Assembly (NCBI GenBank): GCA_038750655.1
Contig: JBCDGZ010000073.1
Coordinates: 1 to 37,973 of the forward strand
DNA: 37,973 nt
Direction of reading: 5' to 3'
From: JBCDGZ01 sp038750655
GTDB lineage: Bacteria; Bacteroidota; Bacteroidia; Chitinophagales; Saprospiraceae
Of the stretch, positions 23,888 through 32,470 are shown one piece after another. A program made the position numbers and the translations under genes. Numbering within the stretch: the stretch's first letter is position 1; the number at the start of each line of letters is the position of its first letter. The notes beneath the pieces are model-generated. The model searched no databases. It was not told the DNA's origin and was given only the letters and a program-made list of their open reading frames with translations.

Positions 23888-25984
23888 TTGGAAAATATAA
23901 GCTTACAATATCCCTCTTGGTTCATTATCCTCTGTCTGGCCCTTGGCCTGGGCTACGCCCTCTTACTGTATTATCGGGACAAAACTTTCCGCGAACAATC
24001 TCCTCGACTCAACATGGCCCTGGGCTTCATTCGCTTCCTGACGGTCAGCTTGTTGAGCCTACTGCTGCTCTCTCCCCTGATCAAATCGCTGGTCACGGAG
24101 GTCAAAAAGCCGGTGGTGGTCCTGGCCCAGGATCAGTCGGAATCTGTAGTTGCCGATCTGGATACCGTAGCATTGGATGGCTACAAGCAATCCGTGCGTC
24201 AGCTGAGTGAAGCCCTGAGTGAAAATTATGAGTTGAAAGAATACGCCTTCGGCAATGAGGTACGGGAAGGCATTGATTTTTCCTTTCAGGATAAGGTGAG
24301 CAATATTTCCAAGGTCCTCAAGTCGATCTACGACCTGTACAGCAATCAGAACCTGGGGGCCGTGATTCTAGCCACCGATGGCATCTACAATGAAGGCAGC
24401 AACCCAGTTTATGCCAGCACCAAATTGGCCGCACCGATCTACACTGTCGCCCTCGGGGATACGACGCCCAAGCGGGATTTGGTTTTGAAAAGAGTCTTCC
24501 ACAACAAGATTGCCTATCTGGACGATAAATTCAGTATTCAGATTGATATTGCGGCACAAAACTGCCAGGGCGCCAAGACGACCCTGACGGTGACCAAAGT
24601 CGGCGGCGGCAGTGCCCCGCTGAAAAGCATCCCGCTAACCATTGACCGCAACGATTATTTCAACACCCAGGAGATCATCCTGGATGCTGATCGCAGCGGC
24701 GTGCAGCGCTACCGCATTCGCCTCAGCCAGGTCACCGAAGAGGTAACGACCATTAACAATACCAAAGATATTTTTGTCGATGTGCTGGACGCTCGCCAGA
24801 AGATTCTACTGCTGGCCAATTCTGCCCATCCCGACATCACGGCCATCAAGCAATCCATTTCAAAAAATAAAAACTACGAGGTGACTACGGCCTACATCAG
24901 CCAGCAAAACCTCAACCCGGCGGCCTTTGACTTCGTGGTGCTGCACCAGTTGCCCAGCAAGACCAATGATGCCTCGGGCGTACTGCGTCAGTTGTACGAA
25001 AATAAAATTCCTCGGCTGTACATTCTGGGGACGCAAAGCGCCTATAGTACCTTCAGCAAGGTGCAGCCGCTGATTGATATTCGAGCGGATGGAAGAAATA
25101 CCAATGATGTGCAGGCCACGCTGGCCGATAATTTCAGCCTCTTTAATCTACGGGAGGATATGGCCACTGAGCTGCCTAAATTTGCGCCGCTGCTGGCCCC
25201 TTTTGGCGAATTTACCGAAAATGCCAACACCGAAATCCTGCTCTACCAGCGGATTGGAAAAATCGATACCAAGTACCCCCTGCTGCTGTTTGGAGAACAA
25301 AACGACATTAAAATGGGCGTGCTTTGCGCCGAAGGCATCTGGAAATGGCGACTCTTTGATTTCCTGCAAAAAGGCAATCACGATCTCTTCGATGAGCTGC
25401 TGGGCAAAAGCATCCAGTACCTCAGCCTCAAGGAAGACAAACGCAAATTCCGCATCAGCCTAGCCAAAAATATTTTTAATGACAATGAGCCGATCATCAT
25501 GGATGCCGAACTGTACAACGACAGCTATGAGTTGATCAACGACCCCGACGTCAGCCTGACCATCACGAACGACGAAGGCAAGGATTTTAATTATACCTTC
25601 AACAAAACCACCCAGGGCTACACCCTCAACGCCGGCTTCTTCCCCGCCGGCAACTACACCTTCCGCGGCCAGGTGATGAACAGCGGCAAACAGCTGACCT
25701 ACAACGGCCAGTTCAGCGTCCAGCCCATACAGCTGGAAATCTACGAAACTACCGCCGACCACCGCCTCCTGACCTTGATCAGCGAGAAGTACGGCGGTCA
25801 AATGATTGCCCCCGCTGGCCTGGGCCAGCTGGCCAGTTTGCTCCAAAACAAAGAAACCGTCAAGCCCATCGTCTACCAAACCTCTAAAACGCGGCCTGTC
25901 ATCAATATCAAATGGATTTTCTTCGTTCTCTTAGGGCTGCTCACCTTGGAGTGGTTCTTGAGGCGATATTTTGGTGCCTATTAG
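23888..25984 (+). CDS. Membrane-anchored VWA domain protein
   Basis: The frame opens upstream with TTG at 23861, but that lies only a few bases beyond the predicted start site. TTG at 23888 (LENISLQYPSWFIILC) is the more likely start; no ATG is available. The protein is about 698 residues long. Two membrane helices at the N-terminus (WFIILCLALGLGYALLLYY, then a second helix) are followed by a von Willebrand A domain with the MIDAS motif DQSES and the ATDGIYN element. Ig-like beta domains come next, and a final membrane helix (IFFVLLGLLTLEWFL) near the end is followed by RRYFGAY. Most of the protein would face the periplasm. Similar Bacteroidota proteins resemble BatA/BatB and have no assigned activity. 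It is divergent from the 22291-23571 gene. Confidence 0.85.
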   Translation: MENISLQYPSWFIILCLALGLGYALLLYYRDKTFREQSPRLNMALGFIRFLTVSLLSLLLLSPLIKSLVTEVKKPVVVLAQDQSESVVADLDTVALDGYKQSVRQLSEALSENYELKEYAFGNEVREGIDFSFQDKVSNISKVLKSIYDLYSNQNLGAVILATDGIYNEGSNPVYASTKLAAPIYTVALGDTTPKRDLVLKRVFHNKIAYLDDKFSIQIDIAAQNCQGAKTTLTVTKVGGGSAPLKSIPLTIDRNDYFNTQEIILDADRSGVQRYRIRLSQVTEEVTTINNTKDIFVDVLDARQKILLLANSAHPDITAIKQSISKNKNYEVTTAYISQQNLNPAAFDFVVLHQLPSKTNDASGVLRQLYENKIPRLYILGTQSAYSTFSKVQPLIDIRADGRNTNDVQATLADNFSLFNLREDMATELPKFAPLLAPFGEFTENANTEILLYQRIGKIDTKYPLLLFGEQNDIKMGVLCAEGIWKWRLFDFLQKGNHDLFDELLGKSIQYLSLKEDKRKFRISLAKNIFNDNEPIIMDAELYNDSYELINDPDVSLTITNDEGKDFNYTFNKTTQGYTLNAGFFPAGNYTFRGQVMNSGKQLTYNGQFSVQPIQLEIYETTADHRLLTLISEKYGGQMIAPAGLGQLASLLQNKETVKPIVYQTSKTRPVINIKWIFFVLLGLLTLEWFLRRYFGAY

Positions 25985-26017
25985 GGTACGAGGATACGAT
26001 TAAATCTACATTTTGCT

Positions 26018-26887
26018 ATGAAAAAACTGCTTTTCCTGCTGCTGATGCTGCCCAGTCTGGGCTTCTCACAAGTAGAACCCGATCTGTACTTCACGCTGTT
26101 GGAGACTTACGGCGATCAATTCCAAGCCCCCCACCACTATATGTTGGCGGACAGTGTCAACATGCGGGCCTGCCCGGGTACCCAATGCCAAAAAAAAGGG
26201 CTGCTTCGAATAGGTACCCCGCTAACCATTCTCCATCAATCCAATGAGATCGCTACCATCAAAGGCATCCGTAGCCACTGGTATGAGGTCAAGACCGCCG
26301 ATCATCAGGGTTGGATATGGGGAGGATTTATCGCTAAAGGCGCTGTGCGTAGCCATGCGGACCGGGATATTCAGTTCGTTTTTGGCCTCGATAGAAAGGA
26401 GATAGAGGAGGGAACGCCCAAGTACTTTTACCAAATCCGGGCCTACAAGGAGCATACTGTAGTCGCTAAACTGATCTTTGAATCCTACGAATCCGAAATT
26501 CACAACCTCAGAAACTTGGGGGATGTAGGGGTCCCCAATGTCAAAGAGGTGCTGGTGCTTGATGTGCCTTGCCGAGGCGGTTGTGGCTGTACCTTTGGTG
26601 AACTGGTGAGCTTTTGGGATGGGAAAAAAATGGGGAAAATAATCAAGCTCCTGGGGGTCGGCGATGCCTGGGCCAGCTCTTCCCAAGAGCTCATTTATCC
26701 AATAGATATGGAAGGCGAAGAGGGCTACCTCATCAGAGTAACCTCGGATTATAAGGATACTAAATCGAGTAATGTCATCGAACGCTATATCGAGAAGGAG
26801 TATTTGAAATGGAATGGCCAGGAGTTGGTCAAAGATCCTTCCAGAAAGGTGGAATACGAGAGTTATTTGAAAACGATTGGTCAATAA
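26018..26887 (+). CDS. Secreted SH3b-domain protein
   Basis: The 289-residue protein has a signal peptide (MKKLLFLLLMLPSLGFSQ). A bacterial SH3 domain follows at about residues 45-110 (YMLADSVNMRACPGTQCQKKGLLRIGTPLTIL, then WYEVKTADHQGWIWGGFIAKG), a module that commonly binds peptidoglycan or metals. The second half is a unique domain with a cysteine cluster (VPCRGGCGCTFGELVSFWDG), which could hold a disulfide or metal. No lipobox was seen. It begins 33 bp after the VWA gene and may be read from the same transcript. Its role is unknown. Confidence 0.82.
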   Translation: MKKLLFLLLMLPSLGFSQVEPDLYFTLLETYGDQFQAPHHYMLADSVNMRACPGTQCQKKGLLRIGTPLTILHQSNEIATIKGIRSHWYEVKTADHQGWIWGGFIAKGAVRSHADRDIQFVFGLDRKEIEEGTPKYFYQIRAYKEHTVVAKLIFESYESEIHNLRNLGDVGVPNVKEVLVLDVPCRGGCGCTFGELVSFWDGKKMGKIIKLLGVGDAWASSSQELIYPIDMEGEEGYLIRVTSDYKDTKSSNVIERYIEKEYLKWNGQELVKDPSRKVEYESYLKTIGQ

Positions 26888-26898
26888 GGAGCCGCAGC

Positions 26899-27780
26899 TT
26901 AGAGCTTATATTTTCTGTAAATTCGCTGTAACTCCTCCCGCACTGTCCCCGGCTGATACCCTTGTGTGTATGCCTTGCGACTGTCCAGCGAGACATCTGC
27001 CGGGCGGGCCGCCGGCATCGACAGGTCCCTCTGGCTAATGTGCTGAATGCCGGCCGCCGGCACCTCGAAAACCTCCGCCGCCAACTGCGCAAAATCATAG
27101 CGCGAAAGGCGCTCCGCGCCCCCCAAGTGCCAACGCCCCCGCAAGCCTGCCTCCAACAGCATAAACAAGCCCGCCGCCGCCGCACGGCCGCTGGCCATCG
27201 TCCGGTACTCATCGCCAAAAGCCTTCACTTCTCCCCCACTCCGCAAGCTCTCCACGATACTGCCCAAGTACGTCCGCTCGCCCTCCTCCCAACCGTACAG
27301 CAAAGGCAAGCGCGCAATGGTCGCCGTCGGATGGACCGCCAAAATGGCTTGCTCGGCTTCCAGCTTGTGCTTCCCGTACTGGTTGACCGGCCGGGCCGCC
27401 GCCGCCTCATCGTAAGGGCCATTTTCCCCATCAAACACCAAATCCGTGGAAGTAAACACCAAGGGACACCCTCTTGCCGCCGCCCAGGTAGCTAATACCC
27501 TGCTCGCCTCTACGTTAATCTGATGAGAACGCTGCGGCTCCTGCTCACAGCGGTTCGGGTTAGCCGCCGCCGCCATGTGAATGATGGCCTCCACCGGCTG
27601 TTGATCCAAATAAGCCTTTATAGCCTGCGTATCCTCCATATTGAGGCGTACCGTCTCCACCCCCGGCCAATTGACCGCCGTATTCCAATAGGTCCCCACC
27701 ATTTGCCAGTCTGTCTGCGGGTGCTGCACCATGCGGCGGCCCAGAAAGCCAGAAATCCCCGTCAGCAATAGTCGTTTCAT
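26899..27780 (-). CDS. RmlD-like NAD(P)-dependent sugar reductase/SDR protein
   Basis: The 293-residue protein has the extended short-chain dehydrogenase fold of dTDP-4-dehydrorhamnose reductases. The nucleotide-binding motif TGISGFLG is at residues 7-14. HMAAAANPNRCE lies near 68. The signature TSTDLVFDGENGPYDE runs from T110, and the catalytic YGKHK has Y135 and K139. RLPLLYGW and GRWHLGG (substrate region) follow. The best general role is reduction of a nucleotide sugar or a related carbonyl compound, but no rhamnose cluster surrounds it, so the substrate is open. Codon third positions are strongly GC-rich compared with the beta-helix operon. It is convergent with the SH3b gene (11 bp apart) and divergent from the methyltransferase. 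Confidence 0.88.
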   Translation of the reverse strand: MKRLLLTGISGFLGRRMVQHPQTDWQMVGTYWNTAVNWPGVETVRLNMEDTQAIKAYLDQQPVEAIIHMAAAANPNRCEQEPQRSHQINVEASRVLATWAAARGCPLVFTSTDLVFDGENGPYDEAAAARPVNQYGKHKLEAEQAILAVHPTATIARLPLLYGWEEGERTYLGSIVESLRSGGEVKAFGDEYRTMASGRAAAAGLFMLLEAGLRGRWHLGGAERLSRYDFAQLAAEVFEVPAAGIQHISQRDLSMPAARPADVSLDSRKAYTQGYQPGTVREELQRIYRKYKL

Positions 27781-27949
27781 TTGGATTCAAATTTTATATC
27801 TTCAATCACTTCATTACCTTAGCGCAAGATAAGAATTGCTCAGAACAAGTTAGGAGGTGGTGCTTTAGAAGCACTTCATTCAAGCTAATTTGTTGAATGA
27901 AAAGAGGGAATTTAATTTTTGGGCTTTATTAAAACAATTTCTGACACGC
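27781..27949. promoter_or_regulatory. Divergent intergenic region with small dyad
   Basis: Between the RmlD-like gene and the methyltransferase lies a perfect 6-bp stem with a 3-base loop, GTGCTTTAGAAGCAC (27860-27874). A purine-rich AGGAGG (27852-27857) precedes it, but no open frame follows at the correct distance because the frame hits TAG at once. The stem could be an operator or a short RNA hairpin. No clear TAnnTTTG element was found for either gene. Confidence 0.25.
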
Positions 27950-28807
27950 ATGCCGCTAGACACCAACCGCTTCAAGGCCATTATCGATTATTACGACAAA
28001 ACCCGTTTCGACTACAATGTCGCCTGGGACAGCTCCGAGTTTCCGGCCGTTCACTTTGGTTTTTATGATGAAAATGCCGATAAGCACAGCGATGCGCTGC
28101 AAAACACCAATCAGGTATTGGCCAATTTGGCGCGGGTAAAAGCGGGAGACTACGTGCTGGATGCTGGCTGCGGTCGGGGTGGCAGCTGCTTCTGGCTGGC
28201 CCAAAATCGCCGAGCCAAAACCATCGGCATTACCCCCGTGCAAAGCCAAATCGATGAGTGCCGACAGAATGCCATCGACCGAAAGCTGGAAGCGCAGTGC
28301 CAATTCGAACTGGCCGATTATTGCCATACCCCCTTCAAAGACGAGCAATTTGATGTCATCTGGGCCTGCGAAAGCCTCTGCCATGCCGATCAAAAGCGCG
28401 ACTTCTACCAGGAGGCCTTCCGCCTGCTGCGCCCCGGCGGCCGCTTGGTCATGGCCGAATACATGCGCCGCCACCGGCCCCTCAGCGACGACGACGAGCG
28501 CCTGCTGATGAGCTGGCTCAATGGCTGGGCCATCAAGGACATCGACAGCCGCAGCGAGCACCTACAGCACGCGCAGGCCGTCGGCTTCACCGCCGTCGAT
28601 ATTCAGGATGTCACCTCCGCCGTCCGCACTTCCCTCCGCAATCTGCACCGCAACTCCACCAACTGGCTCTGGTTCAGCCACCTGCTGCGCCTACTGCGCC
28701 TGCGCACCACCACCCAGCACATCAACCAAAGGGCCTCCATCCACCAATACGAGGCGCTGGAAAGAGGCTCTTGGACCTACAACACGCTTACGGCGCAGAA
28801 ACCCTAG
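27950..28807 (+). CDS. Class I SAM-dependent methyltransferase (sterol/tocopherol/lipid type)
   Basis: The ATG at 27950 (MPLDTNRFKAIIDYYDKTRFDYNVAW) is preferred over an AT-rich TTG start at 27890 because the upstream residues do not look like coding sequence. The protein is 285 residues. The opening 'YYDKTRFDYNVAW...VHFGFYDENADKHSDAL' matches the C- and N-methyltransferase group that includes tocopherol and sterol enzymes. Motif I is VLDAGCGRGG (from residue 69). Later motifs are FELADYCHTPFKDEQFDVIWACESLCH and RLLRPGGRLVMAEY. The substrate cannot be named. Its 3' end overlaps the choline-transporter-like gene by 20 bp on the other strand. Given the phosphatidylcholine genes nearby, a lipid or choline-related substrate is possible but unproven. 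Confidence 0.85.
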   Translation: MPLDTNRFKAIIDYYDKTRFDYNVAWDSSEFPAVHFGFYDENADKHSDALQNTNQVLANLARVKAGDYVLDAGCGRGGSCFWLAQNRRAKTIGITPVQSQIDECRQNAIDRKLEAQCQFELADYCHTPFKDEQFDVIWACESLCHADQKRDFYQEAFRLLRPGGRLVMAEYMRRHRPLSDDDERLLMSWLNGWAIKDIDSRSEHLQHAQAVGFTAVDIQDVTSAVRTSLRNLHRNSTNWLWFSHLLRLLRLRTTTQHINQRASIHQYEALERGSWTYNTLTAQKP

Positions 28808-30383
28808 TCAGAGCTGTCGGCGGATCAAGTTTTTGGGTAAGGCGAGAGACGACCACAATGCTCAACAAGCCGCTGACCATAGCGAGTGTTCTAAAGGGAA
28901 AAAGTACCACCCCCTCCTCAATCATCGGATAATCAATCAAGATGGGCAGGCCCAAGGTGGGTTCACCGCCGCCGAAGCGAAGGATAAAGGCCACCAGAAA
29001 GCCCGCCAGGGCTCCGTAAGTATTGGCCTTGGGGTCGAAGAGGGCACAAACCAGCGGCGGGAATAGCAGACAGTACACAAAGTCGGAGCAAAGCAGCCAC
29101 AGCTCGTAGACACTACCGATGTTCAAAGCCAGCAACATAGCTGTAATGCCAATGATCCAGATGCTGCGCTTGATGACTTTAGCCAATTGCTCGGCGGTAA
29201 TGCTGGGGCGAAAGAGGGGGCGGAAGACGTTCCAACTGGCCATCGAGGAAGCGGAGAGGATAGAGGAATCTACGCTAGACATCACGGCGGCGGCGATGGC
29301 CCCCAGCCCGATGGTCGCCACCCAAGGATTAGTGAGGTAGCGGATCACGTAGGGTAAAGTCGAGGCCCCGTCGGGCGGAGGAGTCAGGCCCAGTGCTGAC
29401 CAGTCGGCCGCCTCACTGATAATGCCGATAAGGACGGCAGGAACGGCCGCCAGGAGGCAGACGAAGCCGGCGATGATGGATAGCTGGACCGCCGTTTTTT
29501 CGTTTTTGGCCGCTAAGACCCTTTGAAAATAGACCTGCCAGGGAATGCCGCCGAAGGTCAACAGGAGGGCATAGTCCCACCAGTTCCAGTAGGCATTGCC
29601 GAGGGCTTCGCGGCTGGGTAGGAAGCTGGCCAGCGCGCCTTTCTTGTGCTGATAAGTTGCCCAGACTTGCTCTAGGCCGCCGGTTTGTTCGAGGGCGAAG
29701 GGCAGGACCAGGAGGAGGCCACCGATGAGGATGATCATTTGGAGGACATCGGTGAGGGCGACTGCCCAGAGGCCGCCTAGCGCGGTGTAAGCGATGGCGA
29801 TTAGGCCAGAGAGGCCGATGGCGGAGGGGGTATCCAGGCCGATGACGGTGCCGAAGGTGGTACCGAGGGCGGTAAGGATGGCCGCTGTCCAGAAGATTTC
29901 GCCGGAGAGGGCGGGGATGAACAACAGCGCGGCCATTCTTTTGCCGAAGCGCTGCGCCAGCGGATCGAGCATGGTTTTGAACTCGTAGCGCCGCATCCGG
30001 GCGGCGAAAAAGAGGCCGCCAATGATCAGGCTGAGGGCGTAGCCCCAGGGGGCCTGGACCCACATCAAGCCCCAGGCGGCGGTATACTCGGCGGTGCCGT
30101 TGATGTAGCCACCGCCGACCCAGGTGGCGCTCATGGTAAAGACGGCGACGAAGAGGGGGACAGAGCGACCGGCCAGCATGACGCCGTCGGTGCTCTCATT
30201 ATTGCGCAGGCCCGCCGCGTAGGCACCGAAGTAGAAGATCAATCCGTAGAAAAAAATCATAGCGACGAACCCCGGCCAGTGGAGGTCTGCACCGGTCAAG
30301 TAGAGACCCAGCCCTATGGAAATCATCAAGATCAGGAGGAGCAGCGTTGGTCGCCAAGGCGATTTAGGAGTACTAGCTTTCAT
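28788..30383 (-). CDS. Sodium:solute symporter resembling high-affinity choline transporters (SLC5A7-type)
   Basis: The 531-residue SSS-family (PF00474) protein has about 13 membrane helices. Several blocks match the metazoan choline transporter CHT1 as I remember it: ATWVGGGYINGTAEYTAAWG, QAPWGYALSLIIGGLFFA, LLFIPALSGEIFWTAAIL, FGGIPWQVYFQRVLAA, AAVMSSVDSSILSASSM, and SDFVYCLLFPPLVCALFDP followed by NTYGALAGF. These are closer to CHT1 than to proline or solute symporters in general. Sodium-driven choline uptake is the predicted function. The gene is divergent from the phosphatidylcholine synthase gene across a 69-bp promoter region, which fits a supply-and-use pair. It overlaps the methyltransferase 3' end. 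Confidence 0.88.
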   Translation of the reverse strand: MKASTPKSPWRPTLLLLILMISIGLGLYLTGADLHWPGFVAMIFFYGLIFYFGAYAAGLRNNESTDGVMLAGRSVPLFVAVFTMSATWVGGGYINGTAEYTAAWGLMWVQAPWGYALSLIIGGLFFAARMRRYEFKTMLDPLAQRFGKRMAALLFIPALSGEIFWTAAILTALGTTFGTVIGLDTPSAIGLSGLIAIAYTALGGLWAVALTDVLQMIILIGGLLLVLPFALEQTGGLEQVWATYQHKKGALASFLPSREALGNAYWNWWDYALLLTFGGIPWQVYFQRVLAAKNEKTAVQLSIIAGFVCLLAAVPAVLIGIISEAADWSALGLTPPPDGASTLPYVIRYLTNPWVATIGLGAIAAAVMSSVDSSILSASSMASWNVFRPLFRPSITAEQLAKVIKRSIWIIGITAMLLALNIGSVYELWLLCSDFVYCLLFPPLVCALFDPKANTYGALAGFLVAFILRFGGGEPTLGLPILIDYPMIEEGVVLFPFRTLAMVSGLLSIVVVSRLTQKLDPPTALTRVSAP

Positions 30384-30399
30384 AAGTAAGTCGACAAGA

Positions 30400-30430
30400 T
30401 TGGGTTTTTTCCCCTATTTTTACAATTTTG
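30400..30430 (+). promoter_or_regulatory. Candidate promoter of the pcs gene
   Basis: TTG at 30400-30402 is followed after 20 bp by CAATTTTG (30423-30430), which differs from TAnnTTTG at one base. The predicted start near 30437 leaves a short leader before the ATG at 30453. The 69-bp gap should also contain the leftward promoter of the transporter; none was identified with confidence. Confidence 0.4.
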
Positions 30431-30452
30431 CAGCAAGAAACCATAACCTATA

Positions 30453-31169
30453 ATGAGCAGTTCCCCCTCTGCTTCTCCTACATTTATCCAAAAGGCGCTG
30501 GCCTGGATGGTACACAGTTTTACCGCCTCCGGTTTGGTAGCCGGCTTTATGGCGATGCTGGCGATCAATCAGCAGGATTGGCGAGGGGCGATGCTTTGGT
30601 TGCTGGCGGCCTTGCTCATCGATGGTTTGGATGGTAGCTTGGCCCGCCGCTTTCGCGTCAAAGAGGTCTTGCCCTATATGGACGGCAAAACGATGGACTA
30701 CATCATTGATTTTGCCACCTACGCCATCATCCCCGCCTATTTTTTCTACATGGCCGAACTGACTACCCCTCCCTGGAACCTCATTTGTACCATCGTTATT
30801 CTCATCGTCTCGGCCCTCTATTACGGCAAAGAAGGAATGGTCTCTAATGATATGTATTTCGTAGGATTCCCTGTGATGTGGAATATGGTGGTTTTTTACC
30901 TGATTTTCGTTTTTCAAACCGGGCCGGTGTGGAATACTATTCTGATCTTCATCTTTGCCATCCTTCATTTCGTCCCCATTAAATTCGCCTATCCCAGTCA
31001 AGCCGTTCGATTCCGAAAGCTTATCCTTTTGATTACTGTACTGTTTTTCGTAGCATTGATCGGTATCCTTTGGGGCTACCCCGAAAGCTCCATCTGGCTG
31101 CGTGCGCTGGCCATCGGTACAGCGCTGGGCTACGGTATTCTGGCCGTCTACAATACCTGGATGGAATAA
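30453..31169 (+). CDS. pcs: Phosphatidylcholine synthase (CDP-diacylglycerol:choline phosphatidyltransferase)
   Basis: The 238-residue integral membrane enzyme has about eight helices. It condenses choline with CDP-diacylglycerol to form phosphatidylcholine and CMP. The active-site motif starts at D60: DG(x2)AR(x12)G(x3)D(x3)D, with D60, G61, A64, R65, G78, D82 and D86. The 12-residue gap is what I recall for bacterial Pcs; other CDP-alcohol phosphotransferases have about 8. Further Pcs-like blocks are AWMVHSFTASGLVAGFMAML, the DGLDGSLARRFRVKEVLP stretch, 'VGFPVMWNMVVFYLIFV' and 'HFVPIKFAYPSQAVRF'. The divergent neighbour is a choline-type transporter, which supports the assignment. Phosphatidylserine and phosphatidylglycerophosphate synthases share the fold but not these blocks. 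Confidence 0.92.
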   Translation: MSSSPSASPTFIQKALAWMVHSFTASGLVAGFMAMLAINQQDWRGAMLWLLAALLIDGLDGSLARRFRVKEVLPYMDGKTMDYIIDFATYAIIPAYFFYMAELTTPPWNLICTIVILIVSALYYGKEGMVSNDMYFVGFPVMWNMVVFYLIFVFQTGPVWNTILIFIFAILHFVPIKFAYPSQAVRFRKLILLITVLFFVALIGILWGYPESSIWLRALAIGTALGYGILAVYNTWME

Positions 31170-31220
31170 ACCGTCCGGGAGTTGCTTCATTTTCAATGCT
31201 TTTCACTATATTAGTTATTG

Positions 31221-31877
31221 ATGTACTCCCGAATCTTCATCCCCCTATTGGCTATTTTGCTAAGTTTCAGCTGCAACCGACAGCTCGAACAATCCTCCCC
31301 TACCGCCCTATTGGGCCATCAGATGCATGTGGAGCACATTGATGGAAAATGTTACGCCAAGATTTTGATGCCGAACCAGTCTAAGCAGCGCACGCACTTC
31401 CTGGCCCTCTACACTGGCGAGCCGATCAGCAGCATCTATCTCGACACTTTTTCGCTCGAACTCAAACCCGCCTCTACTAAATGGGTGAAGAAAAAATCAG
31501 AGGAGGAATGCCTCTCTCCGAACCCAGAGGACTGTATGGTTTGGTCTATGGAGGACATGCCGGCGGAGGTAAAGCAGTGGGTGGTGGTCAACGATACCTC
31601 AGCGATTCGTTCCTTTACCATCGAAAAGGTATCGCAGAAGGTTTTCACTAAAATGGGCGGCTATAAGCAAAGGGTAGAAGTACGCTGCCCCGAAAAAATC
31701 GATGGCCTCTTCATCCGCAAGGTCGCAGATGTCCTCCACCTCAATGGCTTTCTCCGCAATCCCTCCAAAACAGCCGTAGACCCAGAATTCCAAAGCGCCC
31801 TGACCCGCTTTCAACGCGCCAATCAGCTGCCTATCGGTCACTTCGATGAGGAGACGCTGATGGTATTGGGGATTTAG
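31221..31877 (+). CDS. Lipoprotein with C-terminal peptidoglycan-binding domain
   Basis: The ATG at 31221 (MYSRIFIPLLAILLSFSC) is preferred over the TTG three bases earlier. The 218-residue precursor has a lipobox LSFSC with C18, so it should be lipid-anchored after signal peptidase II cleavage. The central part is unassigned and has acidic and cysteine-bearing segments (EEECLSPNPEDCMVW). The last 60 residues match the PG_binding_1 fold: KIDGLFIRKVADVLHLNGF, then VDPEFQSALTRFQRANQLPIGHFDEETLMVLGI. It may link the outer membrane to the cell wall. Expression is probably independent, with a 51-bp gap from pcs. Confidence 0.85.
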   Translation: MYSRIFIPLLAILLSFSCNRQLEQSSPTALLGHQMHVEHIDGKCYAKILMPNQSKQRTHFLALYTGEPISSIYLDTFSLELKPASTKWVKKKSEEECLSPNPEDCMVWSMEDMPAEVKQWVVVNDTSAIRSFTIEKVSQKVFTKMGGYKQRVEVRCPEKIDGLFIRKVADVLHLNGFLRNPSKTAVDPEFQSALTRFQRANQLPIGHFDEETLMVLGI

Positions 31878-32033
31878 GGACAGCCCCACGAGGAATAGGT
31901 ACAACAAAAATTGGAACAATTGCTGCAAAAAAAAGGAGAACATGTGCTGAATAGAACAGGTGACTTCTCTCTCAAGAGCTATTGAAGAAGATCGAAAAGC
32001 CTGTTTTTTATTAAAAAAATAAAGTTATTGAAA

Positions 32034-32378
32034 ATGAGTAAGAGCAAGAAAAACAGCGTTTTTGTAGGCAATGCCTTTCAATTTATAGAGCGTTCAATAA
32101 TGAGTTATGCCCTTTCGGTACTGAGTGTTGCGCTTACGGTTGCCACAGCTGGTTTAGGGATCATCTTAGTTTATGGCTGCCTTATAATCGGCATGTTCTT
32201 CAACTTGAAGGGATTCAGTATGGCAGCAGACATAGAAGTAGGAGAGGAATGCAGCAAGGCGAAGAAAACGATGACTGCATTTGGCCACCTCTTTTTATTT
32301 CTAATAGGTTTATCTGGTTTTATAGGAATCTTAGGGTTGATAGCTGCCCTGAGCAATTCTCGCTGGGACTTTGGTTGA
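32034..32378 (+). CDS. Small two-TM membrane protein, unassigned
   Basis: With ATG at 32034 (MSKSKKNSVFVGNAFQFIERS), the protein is 114 residues long. It has two membrane segments (about residues 23-56 and 85-106) separated by a polar, charged loop (DIEVGEECSKAKKT). The start is lysine-rich. No family is recognised. It lies alone, 156 bp after the lipoprotein and about 90 bp before comEC. The preceding sequence is AT-rich with poly-A, with no obvious -7 element. Confidence 0.65.
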   Translation: MSKSKKNSVFVGNAFQFIERSIMSYALSVLSVALTVATAGLGIILVYGCLIIGMFFNLKGFSMAADIEVGEECSKAKKTMTAFGHLFLFLIGLSGFIGILGLIAALSNSRWDFG

Positions 32379-32470
32379 TCCAGATCCACCATTCTCTTCA
32401 TTTTTTAACAATATAATTGGGTCGCACTAACAATTGTACTAAATTGGTGAGTAATGAGAAAACCCCTGCG

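Noticed and set aside
26222..26884. 220-codon minus-strand open frame
   Set aside because: It is antisense to the SH3b protein gene, which has a signal peptide and a recognisable domain.
27852..27874. AGGAGG followed by possible small ORF
   Set aside because: The frame that follows stops at TAG after a few codons, so no peptide can be supported.
27956..28561. 201-codon minus-strand open frame
   Set aside because: It is antisense to the methyltransferase motifs and is alanine/valine-rich in the way expected of a GC-rich shadow frame.
30420..31196. 258-codon minus-strand open frame
   Set aside because: It covers the pcs gene on the opposite strand; its residue mix is low in hydrophobic pattern and shows no domain, while pcs has the complete active-site motif.
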